A DNA stretch of 64,000 bases from Spirosoma sp. SC4-14 (GTDB lineage: Bacteria; Bacteroidota; Bacteroidia; Cytophagales; Spirosomataceae), in NCBI RefSeq assembly GCF_037201965.1, contig NZ_CP147518.1:6813001-6877000 (forward strand). The letters are read 5' to 3'. Below the pieces are notes generated by a model, which did not search any database, had not been told where the DNA came from, and saw nothing but the letters and a program-made list of their open reading frames with translations. The position numbers were made by a program, and so were the translations under genes. This document shows positions 1-7,751 of the stretch, one piece after another. Within the stretch, counting starts at the first letter, position 1. Each line of letters starts with the position of its first letter.

Positions 1-2
1 AC

Positions 3-74
3 GTTGAGATTATGGACGGTCACTCGTTCAATATTGGTGCTTATTTAGTGAAGAAGGGTATTACAATTGATTAA
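3..74 (+). CDS. 3' end of an unidentified gene
   Basis: An open frame enters from the left edge and stops at TAA 72-74, giving the last 23 residues (VEIMDGHSFNIGAYLVKKG then ITID) of a protein. I do not recognise the family. A broken vsr gene follows, and vsr often sits beside a cytosine methyltransferase, so a restriction-modification partner is possible, but nothing in these residues shows it. It could also be a short chance frame. Confidence 0.35.
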   Translation, partial: VEIMDGHSFNIGAYLVKKGITID

Positions 75-231
75 AAGAAGCCGTTGTTATGCCAACCGTT
101 ATTCAAGGCATCTACGATAAAGAGACGATTCTCTAGCATCAAACACCGCTTGAACAAACTTGACGATAAAGACAAATTAGATAAATCAAGTGTTTTGTGT
201 GAACAAGTACTCAACAAAATACCTGATGATT

Positions 232-665
232 ATGGCCGACGTACACACACCTGCTCAACGCAGCTACAACCGAAACGTCGGCCCGGATGAACCGCGTGCG
301 AAGCAAAGACACAAAGCCCGAACTAATCGTCCGCAAATTTCTTCACGCCCACGGTTTCCGGTATCGGCTACACGATAAAGGCCTGCCCGGCAAACCCGAT
401 GTAGTACTGCCCAAATTAATATTTGTTCATGGCTGCCGGTGCGCCGGTCCGATTTTATCATGGACATGAGGGCTGCCGTTATTTCGTTGTGCCAAAAACC
501 CGTACCGATTGGTGGCTCAATAAGATTAATGGTAATAAAATCCGTGATGCAGAAAATGAAGCCAAACTTGTAGCCAATGGTCGGAAAATCACAACAATAT
601 CTGGGTGCAAATTGAAGCCTAAAACAAAGTATACTGGGTTACAAAACTCTTTAAAAATTCTTTAA
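232..665 (+). pseudogene. vsr: broken very-short-patch repair endonuclease (Vsr), three frames
   Basis: Vsr nicks DNA at T:G mismatches made by deamination of 5-methylcytosine. The family pattern is present but spread over three frames: MADVHTPAQRSYN (232-270), then MNRVRSKDTKPELIVRKF through GKPDVVLPK to IFVHGC (287-436), then FYHGHEGCRYFVVPKTRTDW to the stop at 663-665. Breaks between segments are exactly 16 nt each (271-286 and 437-452), both GC-rich in an AT-rich locus. The second splits the catalytic HGC-F(Y/W)H block. About three residues are missing between VVLPK and IFVHGC, and conserved Trp residues late in the protein look replaced (NGRK, TISGC), consistent with decay. Removing both inserts gives about 133 residues, normal for Vsr. 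No intact methyltransferase partner is visible. Confidence 0.85.
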
Positions 666-685
666 TCACACTCATAAATTAGAAT

Positions 686-1459
686 ATGTCTAGGAATGAT
701 TTATGGACGCGCGAGCAGACAATCTTAGCCTTTAATCTTTACTATAAAATTCCCTACGGCACTATTCATGGTGGTAATCCTAAAGTGCAACAATTGGCTA
801 GTATTATCGATAGGTCTTTAGGATCAGTTGGCCGAAAGATGCAAAATCTTGCCAGTCTCGACCCAGTACAGCAGGCAAGAGGTATAAAAGGACTAGGCCA
901 TCATAGCAAACTTGATAAAGAAGTTTTCAACGAGTTCTACAATAATTGGGAATCGTTAGCCATTGAAAGTGAGCGTATTTTAGCAGAAAAACAAGGTGTA
1001 TCACTTGAGGCTAAAGTAGAACAGGAAGAACAAGAATGGCAAAGTAGAAACGGGATAAATGTTACCAGATCTGTCAATGTACGGGTTGGGCAAAATTTCT
1101 TTAGAAGCATTGTACTCAATAATTTCGATTTGAAATGTGCAATTAGTGGTATTGACATTCCTCAGATGTTACGTGCCAGTCATATCATTCCCTGGTCAAA
1201 AAATAAGCAACATCGGGTCAATCCTGAGAATGGCTTATGTTTATCTGCTCTATATGATGTAGCGTTCGATCAAGGGTTTATAGGAGTAGATACTGATTAC
1301 AAAATCGTATTAGCGGAAAAGCTAAAAAAACGAAAGAAAGAAGCTTATTTTCAGGAGCATTTTGGCAGGCTTGAAGGGACAGAAATTAGGCCTCCAAGCA
1401 AATTTTTTCCTCGTAAAGATTTTTTAGAATACCACTTGGATAAAATTTTCAACAAATGA
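686..1459 (+). CDS. HNH endonuclease-domain protein (HNH_2 type)
   Basis: A 257-residue protein. The C-terminal third carries an HNH_2-type block: SHIIPW (165-170), then NPENGLCLSALYDVAFD (179-195). In relatives I know the second part usually reads ALHDxAFD, so the His is Tyr190 here, one base change away; this may cripple the metal site. The N-terminal 100 residues (WTREQTILAFNLYYKIPYG) look like the specificity domain seen in putative restriction HNH proteins, and 100-120 is Glu/Gln-rich and probably helical. It follows the vsr remnant by 20 nt and overlaps the next start (ATGA at 1456-1459), so those two are co-transcribed. Low GC like the vsr remnant suggests a transferred segment. Nuclease activity is uncertain. 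Confidence 0.8.
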   Translation: MSRNDLWTREQTILAFNLYYKIPYGTIHGGNPKVQQLASIIDRSLGSVGRKMQNLASLDPVQQARGIKGLGHHSKLDKEVFNEFYNNWESLAIESERILAEKQGVSLEAKVEQEEQEWQSRNGINVTRSVNVRVGQNFFRSIVLNNFDLKCAISGIDIPQMLRASHIIPWSKNKQHRVNPENGLCLSALYDVAFDQGFIGVDTDYKIVLAEKLKKRKKEAYFQEHFGRLEGTEIRPPSKFFPRKDFLEYHLDKIFNK

Positions 1460-1722
1460 CCTACGGCACATTAACAAATCAACTTTACGCTACTGCAGAA
1501 CCAGGCAAACCTAAAATAGGTGATGGAGCAACGCTTATTCTTTGGTCGGATCGGCAAGCCTACACAGTGATAGATGTGAAGAAATCATACGTAGTGGTTA
1601 GCCGCGACAACCAACCTTCAACCGTGAAAAAAGCTTATTTACATAAAGATGGAAACTACTATCTCGGGGGGTATTTGTTAAAAATTGGCTTTCGAGAGGA
1701 GTATTACGACCCACATTTTTAA
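1456..1722 (+). CDS. small phage-type protein (GDGAT...DRQAYTVI motif)
   Basis: An 88-residue protein overlapping the HNH gene by 4 nt, so translationally coupled. It contains KIGDGATLILWSDRQAYTVI (residues ~20-39) and ends in GFREEYYDPHF. I associate this pattern with small uncharacterised proteins of phages and mobile regions; that is memory, not a search. There is no signal peptide or membrane segment. Function unknown. With the HNH gene and vsr remnant it marks 1-1722 as accessory DNA. Confidence 0.7.
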   Translation: MTYGTLTNQLYATAEPGKPKIGDGATLILWSDRQAYTVIDVKKSYVVVSRDNQPSTVKKAYLHKDGNYYLGGYLLKIGFREEYYDPHF

Positions 1723-1861
1723 GCTTATCAACATTTGATAACAGATGATGAATGTTCAGTGGTAGCTCCAAGAGAGATCATCTGAACAAAATGGATTCCT
1801 ATTTATCAATTCATTACTACGACGGCTCAAGAACGCAGGGTTTGATTCACATCAATAAACA

Positions 1862-1910
1862 AACGACCCCGTTCAGCTACTGCATCTTGCAATAGCTGAA
1901 CGGGGCCGTT
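1862..1910 (-). terminator. hairpin terminator of the S8 peptidase gene
   Basis: A near-perfect inverted repeat with arms 1862-1879 and 1893-1910; the core CCCCGTTCAGCTA pairs perfectly with TAGCTGAACGGGG. It starts 14 nt past the stop of the minus-strand protease gene and is followed on that strand by T-rich sequence. It also separates the accessory edge (1-1722) from the chromosomal genes. Confidence 0.75.
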
Positions 1911-1923
1911 AAAAAGCGTTTTC

Positions 1924-3525
1924 TTATTTTCCTTTGGTGCTGCCTTCCTGGGCCAATGCCATTTTTACGGCATCGTAGAGGTTAACAATACCACCCGTTT
2001 TCGACAGGCTCGAAAAATCAACCATATCGGTCGATTCGGGCCGGTGTACCTTGGTTTTATAGGGCGTTGCCGATTGCAGAATAATTCGCTTAATATCGGC
2101 ATAGGTCAGTTTAGGGAAGTACGATTTCAGTACGGCAGCAACTCCGGCTACAACGGGAGAGGCCATACTGGTTCCGCTATTATTTTCGTATTTGCTACCC
2201 GGCACGGTCGAATAAATATCCTTACCCGGCGCAAACACATCTACATTCTGTTTGCCGTAGTTCGAGAAACTGGCAACCAGATCGGCATCATTAGGTTCGG
2301 CACTGGCCCCCACCGTAATCACATTCGGGATGGCCGAACCATCTATAAATCGGGGTGAAGGATAATTAGCTGCGGTGTCGATGTCTTTACCATCGTTGCC
2401 AGCGGCATGCACCATCAGTACACCTTTCGACAGAGCATACCGTTCGGCATCTTCCACGGCTTTGCGCTGGGGCGAATAATCTTTCCCGAAGCTCATATTG
2501 ATGATCTGAGCACCATTATCTACGGCATAGCGAATGGCATTGGCTATGTCTTTATCGCGCTCGTCGCCATCCGGTACGGCCCGCACGCCCATAATCTGTA
2601 CGGCATCTGAAATGCCCTTGATACCCAGATCGTTGGTACGGTCGGCACCGATAATACCGGCAACGTGTGTACCATGATCGGGACGGGGACCTGCAATGTC
2701 GGAGTTACCATAATCGCGCTGGTTCAGATCGGTAGGATCATCACCCACAATAGACCGGCTATCGAAATCGGGATTGTAGTTATACTCGGCCCGCGATTTC
2801 AGTTGCTCGTTGGCTTTTTCGAGTTCGTTCATCACCACATCGGTATCGGCCGCGCCCTGCTGGCGTAATAACCGAAGAATACCGGTCACGGGTCGTTTCA
2901 GGGTCGCATCCGAAAGCGTATCGGCTGCTTTCTGTAGGGTTGCCGTATCGAGTTTCGATACATTAAGCGCTTTTTTCAACACATCGACCGCCTGCGAATA
3001 CTGCGCATAGAACTGGCTAATACCCTGATACTGCGCTTTATACTGAGCCTGATTTTTTTCGACCTCTTCTTTGGTCTTTTTATACAGATCGTATTCTTTC
3101 TGTTCGGCAGGTTTCAGCGAGGCCCGATCTTTCCCTTCATATTTTGGCTTCAACTGTGCATACAGCCGAGTTACTTCGGCGGTTTCGTAACTGACATTCC
3201 GGCCATCTTTTCCACCAATGAAATTCCAGCCGTGAACATCATCGACGTAGCCGTTCTTATCGTCGTCTTTACCATTACCGGCAATTTCTTTTGGATTTAC
3301 CCACAATACCCGTTTAAGATCTTCGTGGGTGGTGTCGATACCACCATCGATAACCGCTACCACTACCGGTGTTGGTTTACGATCTTTAAGGAGTTCGCGA
3401 TAGGTGCGTTCGACGCTGATTCCGGCTGTTTTATCGGTTTTATCCTGCAGATACCACTGCGTTTCCTGCGCCGAAGCTGCTATACTAAGCAGGCAAACCG
3501 ACGCGCTGATAAGGAGTTTCTTCAT
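1924..3525 (-). CDS. exported S8 (subtilisin-like) serine protease
   Basis: I chose the ATG at 3525 (533 aa) because it opens a good signal peptide (MKKLLISASVCLLSIAASA|Q); an upstream in-frame GTG at 3549 adds eight atypical residues. The catalytic triad is visible: Asp60 in VIDGGID, His284 in DHGTHVAG and Ser453 in SGTSMASP, with oxyanion Asn377 in HAAGNDG. The Asp-His distance is about 224 residues, far more than the few dozen of classical subtilisins; the insert (~115-260) is Lys/Glu/Gln-rich and helical, perhaps an internal chaperone or docking part. DDDKNGYVDD (~87-96) looks like a calcium loop. Probably periplasmic or surface protein turnover. Monocistronic, with its own terminator at 1862-1910. 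Confidence 0.92.
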   Translation of the reverse strand: MKKLLISASVCLLSIAASAQETQWYLQDKTDKTAGISVERTYRELLKDRKPTPVVVAVIDGGIDTTHEDLKRVLWVNPKEIAGNGKDDDKNGYVDDVHGWNFIGGKDGRNVSYETAEVTRLYAQLKPKYEGKDRASLKPAEQKEYDLYKKTKEEVEKNQAQYKAQYQGISQFYAQYSQAVDVLKKALNVSKLDTATLQKAADTLSDATLKRPVTGILRLLRQQGAADTDVVMNELEKANEQLKSRAEYNYNPDFDSRSIVGDDPTDLNQRDYGNSDIAGPRPDHGTHVAGIIGADRTNDLGIKGISDAVQIMGVRAVPDGDERDKDIANAIRYAVDNGAQIINMSFGKDYSPQRKAVEDAERYALSKGVLMVHAAGNDGKDIDTAANYPSPRFIDGSAIPNVITVGASAEPNDADLVASFSNYGKQNVDVFAPGKDIYSTVPGSKYENNSGTSMASPVVAGVAAVLKSYFPKLTYADIKRIILQSATPYKTKVHRPESTDMVDFSSLSKTGGIVNLYDAVKMALAQEGSTKGK

Positions 3526-3649
3526 GAATTGGTAACAAAAAATCTTCACAAATTACGAAGAAACAAGTGGTTATGAGCCTTAAAAGTTGTTAAATGGCAC
3601 ACATATTTTCGTGCATTACCCAACGAGTCATCCTTTTTCAGTGTCTTAC

Positions 3650-4588
3650 CTACTTTGGGGCGGGTCGGTTTCCGGTTGCAAAAAAGGTATTTAACACCTT
3701 CGGATAGTGCGGGAAAACAATCTCCGGTTCTTCGATTTCAGGATGCCACGTTTTCTCCCACTCGAAGCTGTAATAACCGCTGTAACCGCCTTTTTTCAGG
3801 GCCGCAATGGCTTCAAAAATTGGACTATCGCCCATACCCAGAGCCACATAGTGATGTTTACCATCGACTATCTTTGCGTCTTTGATATGCGTGTGCCGGA
3901 TATAAGGCTTCAGCTTTTTGTACACCTGAGCGGGTGGCTCTTTTGTTACCGACCACATATTGAATACATCCCAGATCAGACCCACTTTAGGCGAACTAGC
4001 CTTCTGCATCATACTGACAAGCTCGTCGGTTTGCACACCGTCGCCGTGGGTTTCGAGCAATACACTTACGTTACTGCCTTTCGCATAATCGGCCAGTTCG
4101 ACTAAGCCCTGGGCAATGCGATCGAGTGTAGCCTCCCGTTCCTGATCTTTAGGCAAAGCATCCGGAAACACGCGAACATAGGGGCACGCAAGCTCATCGG
4201 CCAGTGTAATAAACCGTTTTGCTTCGTCCAGATGCCGTTGCCGGGTAGCTGGATCGGCGTGGTGCAGTTGCGTTGACGCTCCCAGATTAATAATTTTTAT
4301 GCCCTTGGCAGCAGCAAGTTTTCGTGTGCTGGCGATATGGTCCGAACTGTCGAATGCCGGACTTTTGGTTAAGTCCATTTGGCCTTCCAACCCACGAATT
4401 TCAATGGCGTCGTAACCGTCTTTTACCGCTGCATCCAGAATCTGGTTGAGTGTCCACTTAGGACAACCAAGTGTTGAAAACGCCAGCAATGGTTTTTTAC
4501 TGCCTGCCTGTGTAGCCATTGCCAGGCCAGTAGCGGCAAATAGGCCAGTCGTTGAGAGCAGGAAATCCCGTCGTGTCAGGTTGTTCAT
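3650..4588 (-). CDS. exported sugar phosphate isomerase/epimerase-like TIM-barrel protein
   Basis: A 312-residue protein of the xylose-isomerase-like TIM-barrel superfamily. The N-terminus (LTRRDFLLSTTGLFAATGLA) is a twin-arginine signal, so it is exported folded. Likely metal ligands are the acidic and His residues in LLETHGD, IWDVFNMW, RHTHIKDAK and SFEWEK, which line the barrel in this family. It is the last gene of a minus-strand group; the GMC oxidoreductase ends 29 bp upstream. Such pairs are common in Bacteroidota and are thought to act on oxidised sugars or inositol-like substrates (3-keto-glycoside pathways). The exact substrate cannot be read from sequence. Confidence 0.88.
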   Translation of the reverse strand: MNNLTRRDFLLSTTGLFAATGLAMATQAGSKKPLLAFSTLGCPKWTLNQILDAAVKDGYDAIEIRGLEGQMDLTKSPAFDSSDHIASTRKLAAAKGIKIINLGASTQLHHADPATRQRHLDEAKRFITLADELACPYVRVFPDALPKDQEREATLDRIAQGLVELADYAKGSNVSVLLETHGDGVQTDELVSMMQKASSPKVGLIWDVFNMWSVTKEPPAQVYKKLKPYIRHTHIKDAKIVDGKHHYVALGMGDSPIFEAIAALKKGGYSGYYSFEWEKTWHPEIEEPEIVFPHYPKVLNTFFATGNRPAPK

Positions 4589-4617
4589 GACAGCATGGTT
4601 AGCAAATCAATATTTTT

Positions 4618-6330
4618 TCAAAGTTGCCCCGCTTTCAATTGTTTAGCTGCATAATCAGCAGCACGAGCCGTTAGAGCCATATAGGTTAACGATGGATTTT
4701 GCGTGGAAGTTGAGGTCATACAGGCACCATCGGTCACGAACACGTTGGGACAATTATGGAGTTGATTCCAGCGGTTCAGCAACGATGTTTTAGGATCTTT
4801 CCCCATCCGAACGCCCCCCATTTCATGGTTTTCGCTACCCGGTCGGCGCTGCGTGTCGATAGTCCTAATGTTGGTGAAACCACATTGGCTGTACATTTCG
4901 GTAAACTGCTCGAAAAAGTCTTTAAGGATTTTCTCGTCGTTCTCGTCATACGCGACTGAAATCCGTAGTTGCGGTATTCCCCAGGCATCCGTCTGCGTTT
5001 TATCGAGCCTGACCGTACTGGTTTCTTTGGGAATGGTTTCAGCCATCATGCTGGACCCAATTTGCCAGGGTCCTAACTGACGTTCGAGTAGCTTTTCTTT
5101 CAGCGATGCACCGATCATATCAGGATTTTGCAGCACCGACCGCGATGCGCTGAACGTTGATGCATAACCCCGCAGGAAATCGGTTTCCTGCTTTAGTACA
5201 TTTCGAAATCGGGGAATATAGCAGCTATTGGGGCGTTGACTGCGGGTTGTTGACTCCAGCAGTCCATCATATTCGGCAGCCATCCGCCCCCGATAGCTAT
5301 GAAATGCAATGAATTTACCTAACAGGCCATTATCATTTCCCAATCCATTCGGAAAACGGTGCGACATGGAGTTAAGCAGGAGTAGATTAGTGTTCAGGGC
5401 TGATGCATTCAGAAAAACAATTCGGGCAAAATATTCGGTCATTTCACGACTGTGTGCATCAATTACCCGTACGCCCGTTACGCGTTTTTTAGTTTCATCG
5501 TAAATCAGTGAATGCACAACCGAATAGGGTCGAAGGGTGAGTTTCCCGGTTTTGGCTGCCCACGGCAGCGTCGACGCATTGCTGCTGTAATAACCGCCAT
5601 AGGGACACCCTCGCTCACACAATAATCGGTTCTGGCACTGTGCTCTCCCCTGCTGATTGTGAATGGCCGCTGGTTGAGTCAGATGAGCCGCCCGACCCAT
5701 AATAACATGACGATCAGCATAACGATTACGAATCTGTTTCTGGAAATACGACTCTACACACGACATTTCGTGCGGAGGCAGAAATTCCCCGTCGGGTAGC
5801 GTAGCCAGTCCATCGCGGTTGCCGGTGATTCCCACAAACCGTTCAACATAGCTATACCACGGAGCCAGATCTTTGTAGCGAATGGGCCAGTCGACGGCAT
5901 AGCCATCGCGGGCGGGTCCGTCAAAATCGAAATCGCTCCACCGCTGCGTCTGGCGCCCCCATGTTAGCGAACGTCCTCCAACCTGATACCCATGCAACCA
6001 GTCGAACGGTTTCTCCTGAATGTAGGCCTGATCGCTGTCTTTTGCGAAGAAGTGCATGGTATCTTCGCGAAATGCGTAGTTCCGACTCGAAATCGGATTT
6101 TCCTGACGCACTTTCAACGGCAACTGGCCCCGATGTTCTACCTCCCACGGATTTAACAACATGGTTGGGTAGTCGACAATATGTTTCACATCACGACCAC
6201 GCTCCAGAACCAGCGTTCGAAGTCCATTTTTAGTTAGCTCTTTAGCGGCCCATCCGCCACTAATTCCAGAACCAATCACAATAGCGTCGAATGTTCGGGT
6301 ATCCAGACTATCACCAATCAGATTTGCCAT
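4618..6330 (-). CDS. GMC-family FAD-dependent oxidoreductase
   Basis: With the ATG at 6330 it is 570 residues and begins MANLIGDSLDTRTFDAIVIG; an earlier in-frame ATG at 6396 would put 22 residues across an intergenic palindrome and is rejected. IVIGSGISGGWAAKEL is the FAD-binding Rossmann loop, GGRSLTWGRQ the flavin-proximal segment, HEMGGVRMG and NPSLTYMALTARA the C-terminal His/Asn active-site region. A Cys-rich stretch (QCQNRLLCERGCPYGG) is typical of the Bacteroidota subgroup related to gluconate dehydrogenase large subunits. It probably oxidises a sugar or glycoside C-OH; the small subunit usually found beside such genes is absent here. No signal peptide is seen; export, if any, would need a Tat-borne partner. 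Confidence 0.92.
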   Translation of the reverse strand: MANLIGDSLDTRTFDAIVIGSGISGGWAAKELTKNGLRTLVLERGRDVKHIVDYPTMLLNPWEVEHRGQLPLKVRQENPISSRNYAFREDTMHFFAKDSDQAYIQEKPFDWLHGYQVGGRSLTWGRQTQRWSDFDFDGPARDGYAVDWPIRYKDLAPWYSYVERFVGITGNRDGLATLPDGEFLPPHEMSCVESYFQKQIRNRYADRHVIMGRAAHLTQPAAIHNQQGRAQCQNRLLCERGCPYGGYYSSNASTLPWAAKTGKLTLRPYSVVHSLIYDETKKRVTGVRVIDAHSREMTEYFARIVFLNASALNTNLLLLNSMSHRFPNGLGNDNGLLGKFIAFHSYRGRMAAEYDGLLESTTRSQRPNSCYIPRFRNVLKQETDFLRGYASTFSASRSVLQNPDMIGASLKEKLLERQLGPWQIGSSMMAETIPKETSTVRLDKTQTDAWGIPQLRISVAYDENDEKILKDFFEQFTEMYSQCGFTNIRTIDTQRRPGSENHEMGGVRMGKDPKTSLLNRWNQLHNCPNVFVTDGACMTSTSTQNPSLTYMALTARAADYAAKQLKAGQL

Positions 6331-6337
6331 ATATATC

Positions 6338-6430
6338 GAAAGAGCGAAAGTGTGAAAGAGCGAAAGAATGATTGATCGCTTTAATAGCGCAGTCAAGCAC
6401 TCTTTCGCTCTTTCACACTTTCACTCTTTA
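6338..6430. repeat. word-built inverted repeat between DUF3500 and GMC genes
   Basis: Arms 6338-6366 and 6402-6430 pair at 27 of 29 positions with a 35-nt loop. Each arm is made of short recurring words (GAAAGAGC, GAAAGTGT). It lies between two same-strand genes, 3 nt past the DUF3500 stop, and may terminate that transcript or split the operon. Similar word-palindromes occur elsewhere in the window. Confidence 0.85.
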
Positions 6431-6432
6431 GT

Positions 6433-7542
6433 TTATTCTTTCCCGTGTGCAGTTTTGTAGTGTTCGCGAAGCAGATCCTCACCAAAGTCGTTGGTTAGGT
6501 CGCGCACAACCGTGTGGATGTGGTTGGCATTGGTTTGTGTGTTGTCGTATTCGATCAGAATCGTAGGCCCATGAATCCGATAATACCAGCCTTTGCCCTC
6601 GCCTAGTTCTGGGGTCTGATCGCCAGCCCAGCCAAACCGAAGACTGTCCAGGCCGATTTTCTTCAGCTTATCCATCTGCTGGTTGGCCAGCGTGATACGG
6701 TAGTTATCCAGATACGCCTGCAACAGGTTCATAAATAGTTTACGCTGGTCTTCATTCATTTCATCGTATCGCAAACCATCCATTTTTTCCAGAACGGCGC
6801 TCCGTTTATTGCTCGTAACCATTTCAGGGTAAGCTACTGTAGCCAGTATTGCTTTCTTCTTCTGGTCGGCATTTAGAGTTTTCAATAATGCAAAAGCACG
6901 CTCGGTTTCTTTTTTCAGGATTTCCCGACCTCGCTGAGGGAGATCTTTCACCCGAGGGTCCGACATTCGTTTATCGGCCATGTGTGGATCGTATTGCAAA
7001 ACAGCCGGGTTGCTTCCGAAAAAGGTTGGTGTTTGGGCCAGTATTTTACCCGTCTGCGCTATAAACTGCAGTGACAGATGGTGACCTTCAACCCGCCAGC
7101 TCCAGGGGTCTTTCGATGCGGGATCGCCAAAGATGGTAAACGAATAATTTTCCGGATCACGATAGGTATCGTTGGGTGGGCGGTTATCAATAACCCGCAA
7201 CACATTTTCCATATCCATAATTGACGCGGCTTTATCGTACCCCTGTTGGCTTAATCCCGTTTTGAGAATTGCCATGGCCGCCTTGCGTTGGTCGGGAGTC
7301 ATCTGTTTCAGGGGGAGGCCTTTGCGCTCTCGTGGAACGAAATGCCAATTGAATCGCTCGGCATCGTCGAAGGCAAACGTGGCCTGCTTATGCTGCTCAG
7401 GCGTTAGTGACTGGAGAAACGTCTGCGCGGCTTCCCGCATTTCATCGCGCATTTTTTGCGTCGATGACTTAGATTTTGCAGGGGCTACGCTTTGGGCCAG
7501 CGTTTGTCCTACTATCAAACAGCAGAGAATGATTCGGATCAT
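6433..7542 (-). CDS. exported DUF3500-family protein
   Basis: A 369-residue protein from the ATG at 7542 (two codons inside an in-frame TTG at 7548). A signal peptide (MIRIILCCLIVGQTLAQS) is clear. The body matches my memory of DUF3500: SLTPEQHKQATFAFDDAER near the start, then NWHFVPRERKGLPL, SFTIFGDPASKDPWSWRVEG, HHLSLQF, and a C-terminal RIHGPTILIEYDNTQ with NHIHTVVRD. Function is unproven; these proteins often sit beside GMC oxidoreductases and TIM-barrel isomerases, as here. A 19-bp hairpin ends 3 nt before the start codon, so translation may be structure-controlled. Confidence 0.85.
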   Translation of the reverse strand: MIRIILCCLIVGQTLAQSVAPAKSKSSTQKMRDEMREAAQTFLQSLTPEQHKQATFAFDDAERFNWHFVPRERKGLPLKQMTPDQRKAAMAILKTGLSQQGYDKAASIMDMENVLRVIDNRPPNDTYRDPENYSFTIFGDPASKDPWSWRVEGHHLSLQFIAQTGKILAQTPTFFGSNPAVLQYDPHMADKRMSDPRVKDLPQRGREILKKETERAFALLKTLNADQKKKAILATVAYPEMVTSNKRSAVLEKMDGLRYDEMNEDQRKLFMNLLQAYLDNYRITLANQQMDKLKKIGLDSLRFGWAGDQTPELGEGKGWYYRIHGPTILIEYDNTQTNANHIHTVVRDLTNDFGEDLLREHYKTAHGKE

Positions 7543-7545
7543 AAC

Positions 7546-7587
7546 CAACGAGAGTAAGGCTTTATTGGTAAAGCCTTACTCTCGTTG
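7546..7587 (-). promoter_or_regulatory. perfect 19-bp hairpin abutting the DUF3500 start codon
   Basis: CAACGAGAGTAAGGCTTTA (7546-7564) and its exact reverse complement (7569-7587) enclose a 4-nt loop. In the minus-strand mRNA the stem ends 3 nt before ATG 7542, so it covers the ribosome-landing site. The genes on both sides point away from it, so it is not a terminator for either. Confidence 0.8.
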
Positions 7588-7604
7588 AATTTACTGAACG
7601 TTGA

Positions 7605-7661
7605 ATTGGACTTTTTGTCCATACAGGCCTAGAGGCCTATTTTAGACATTAAGTGTCCAAT
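7605..7661. promoter_or_regulatory. nested dyads in a divergent intergenic region
   Basis: Between the divergent DUF3500 and membrane-protein genes: TGGAC-TTTTT-GTCCA (7607-7621), a doubled AGGCCT (7625-7630 and 7633-7638), GACA...TGTC (7645-7657), and an outer ATTGGAC/GTCCAAT pair (7605-7611/7655-7661). This could be a cruciform or a protein-binding site. No function is shown. Confidence 0.5.
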
Positions 7662-7751
7662 CTTAATAAAGTTTTAATCAATTCCTGATTTTTGCTAACA
7701 ACCCGGCGGGTTCTTTAGTTGTAGAAATAAATCCACTGTCACGCTACGATT

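Noticed and set aside
89-136. 15-residue frame MPTVIQGIYDKETIL, perhaps an antitoxin (DUF2281-like) N-terminus
   Set aside because: Too short, stops at once, no continuing frame or toxin gene nearby.
6331-6396. Upstream ATG extending the GMC oxidoreductase by 22 residues
   Set aside because: The extension is the translated arm of an intergenic palindrome and lies before the conserved FAD-domain start.
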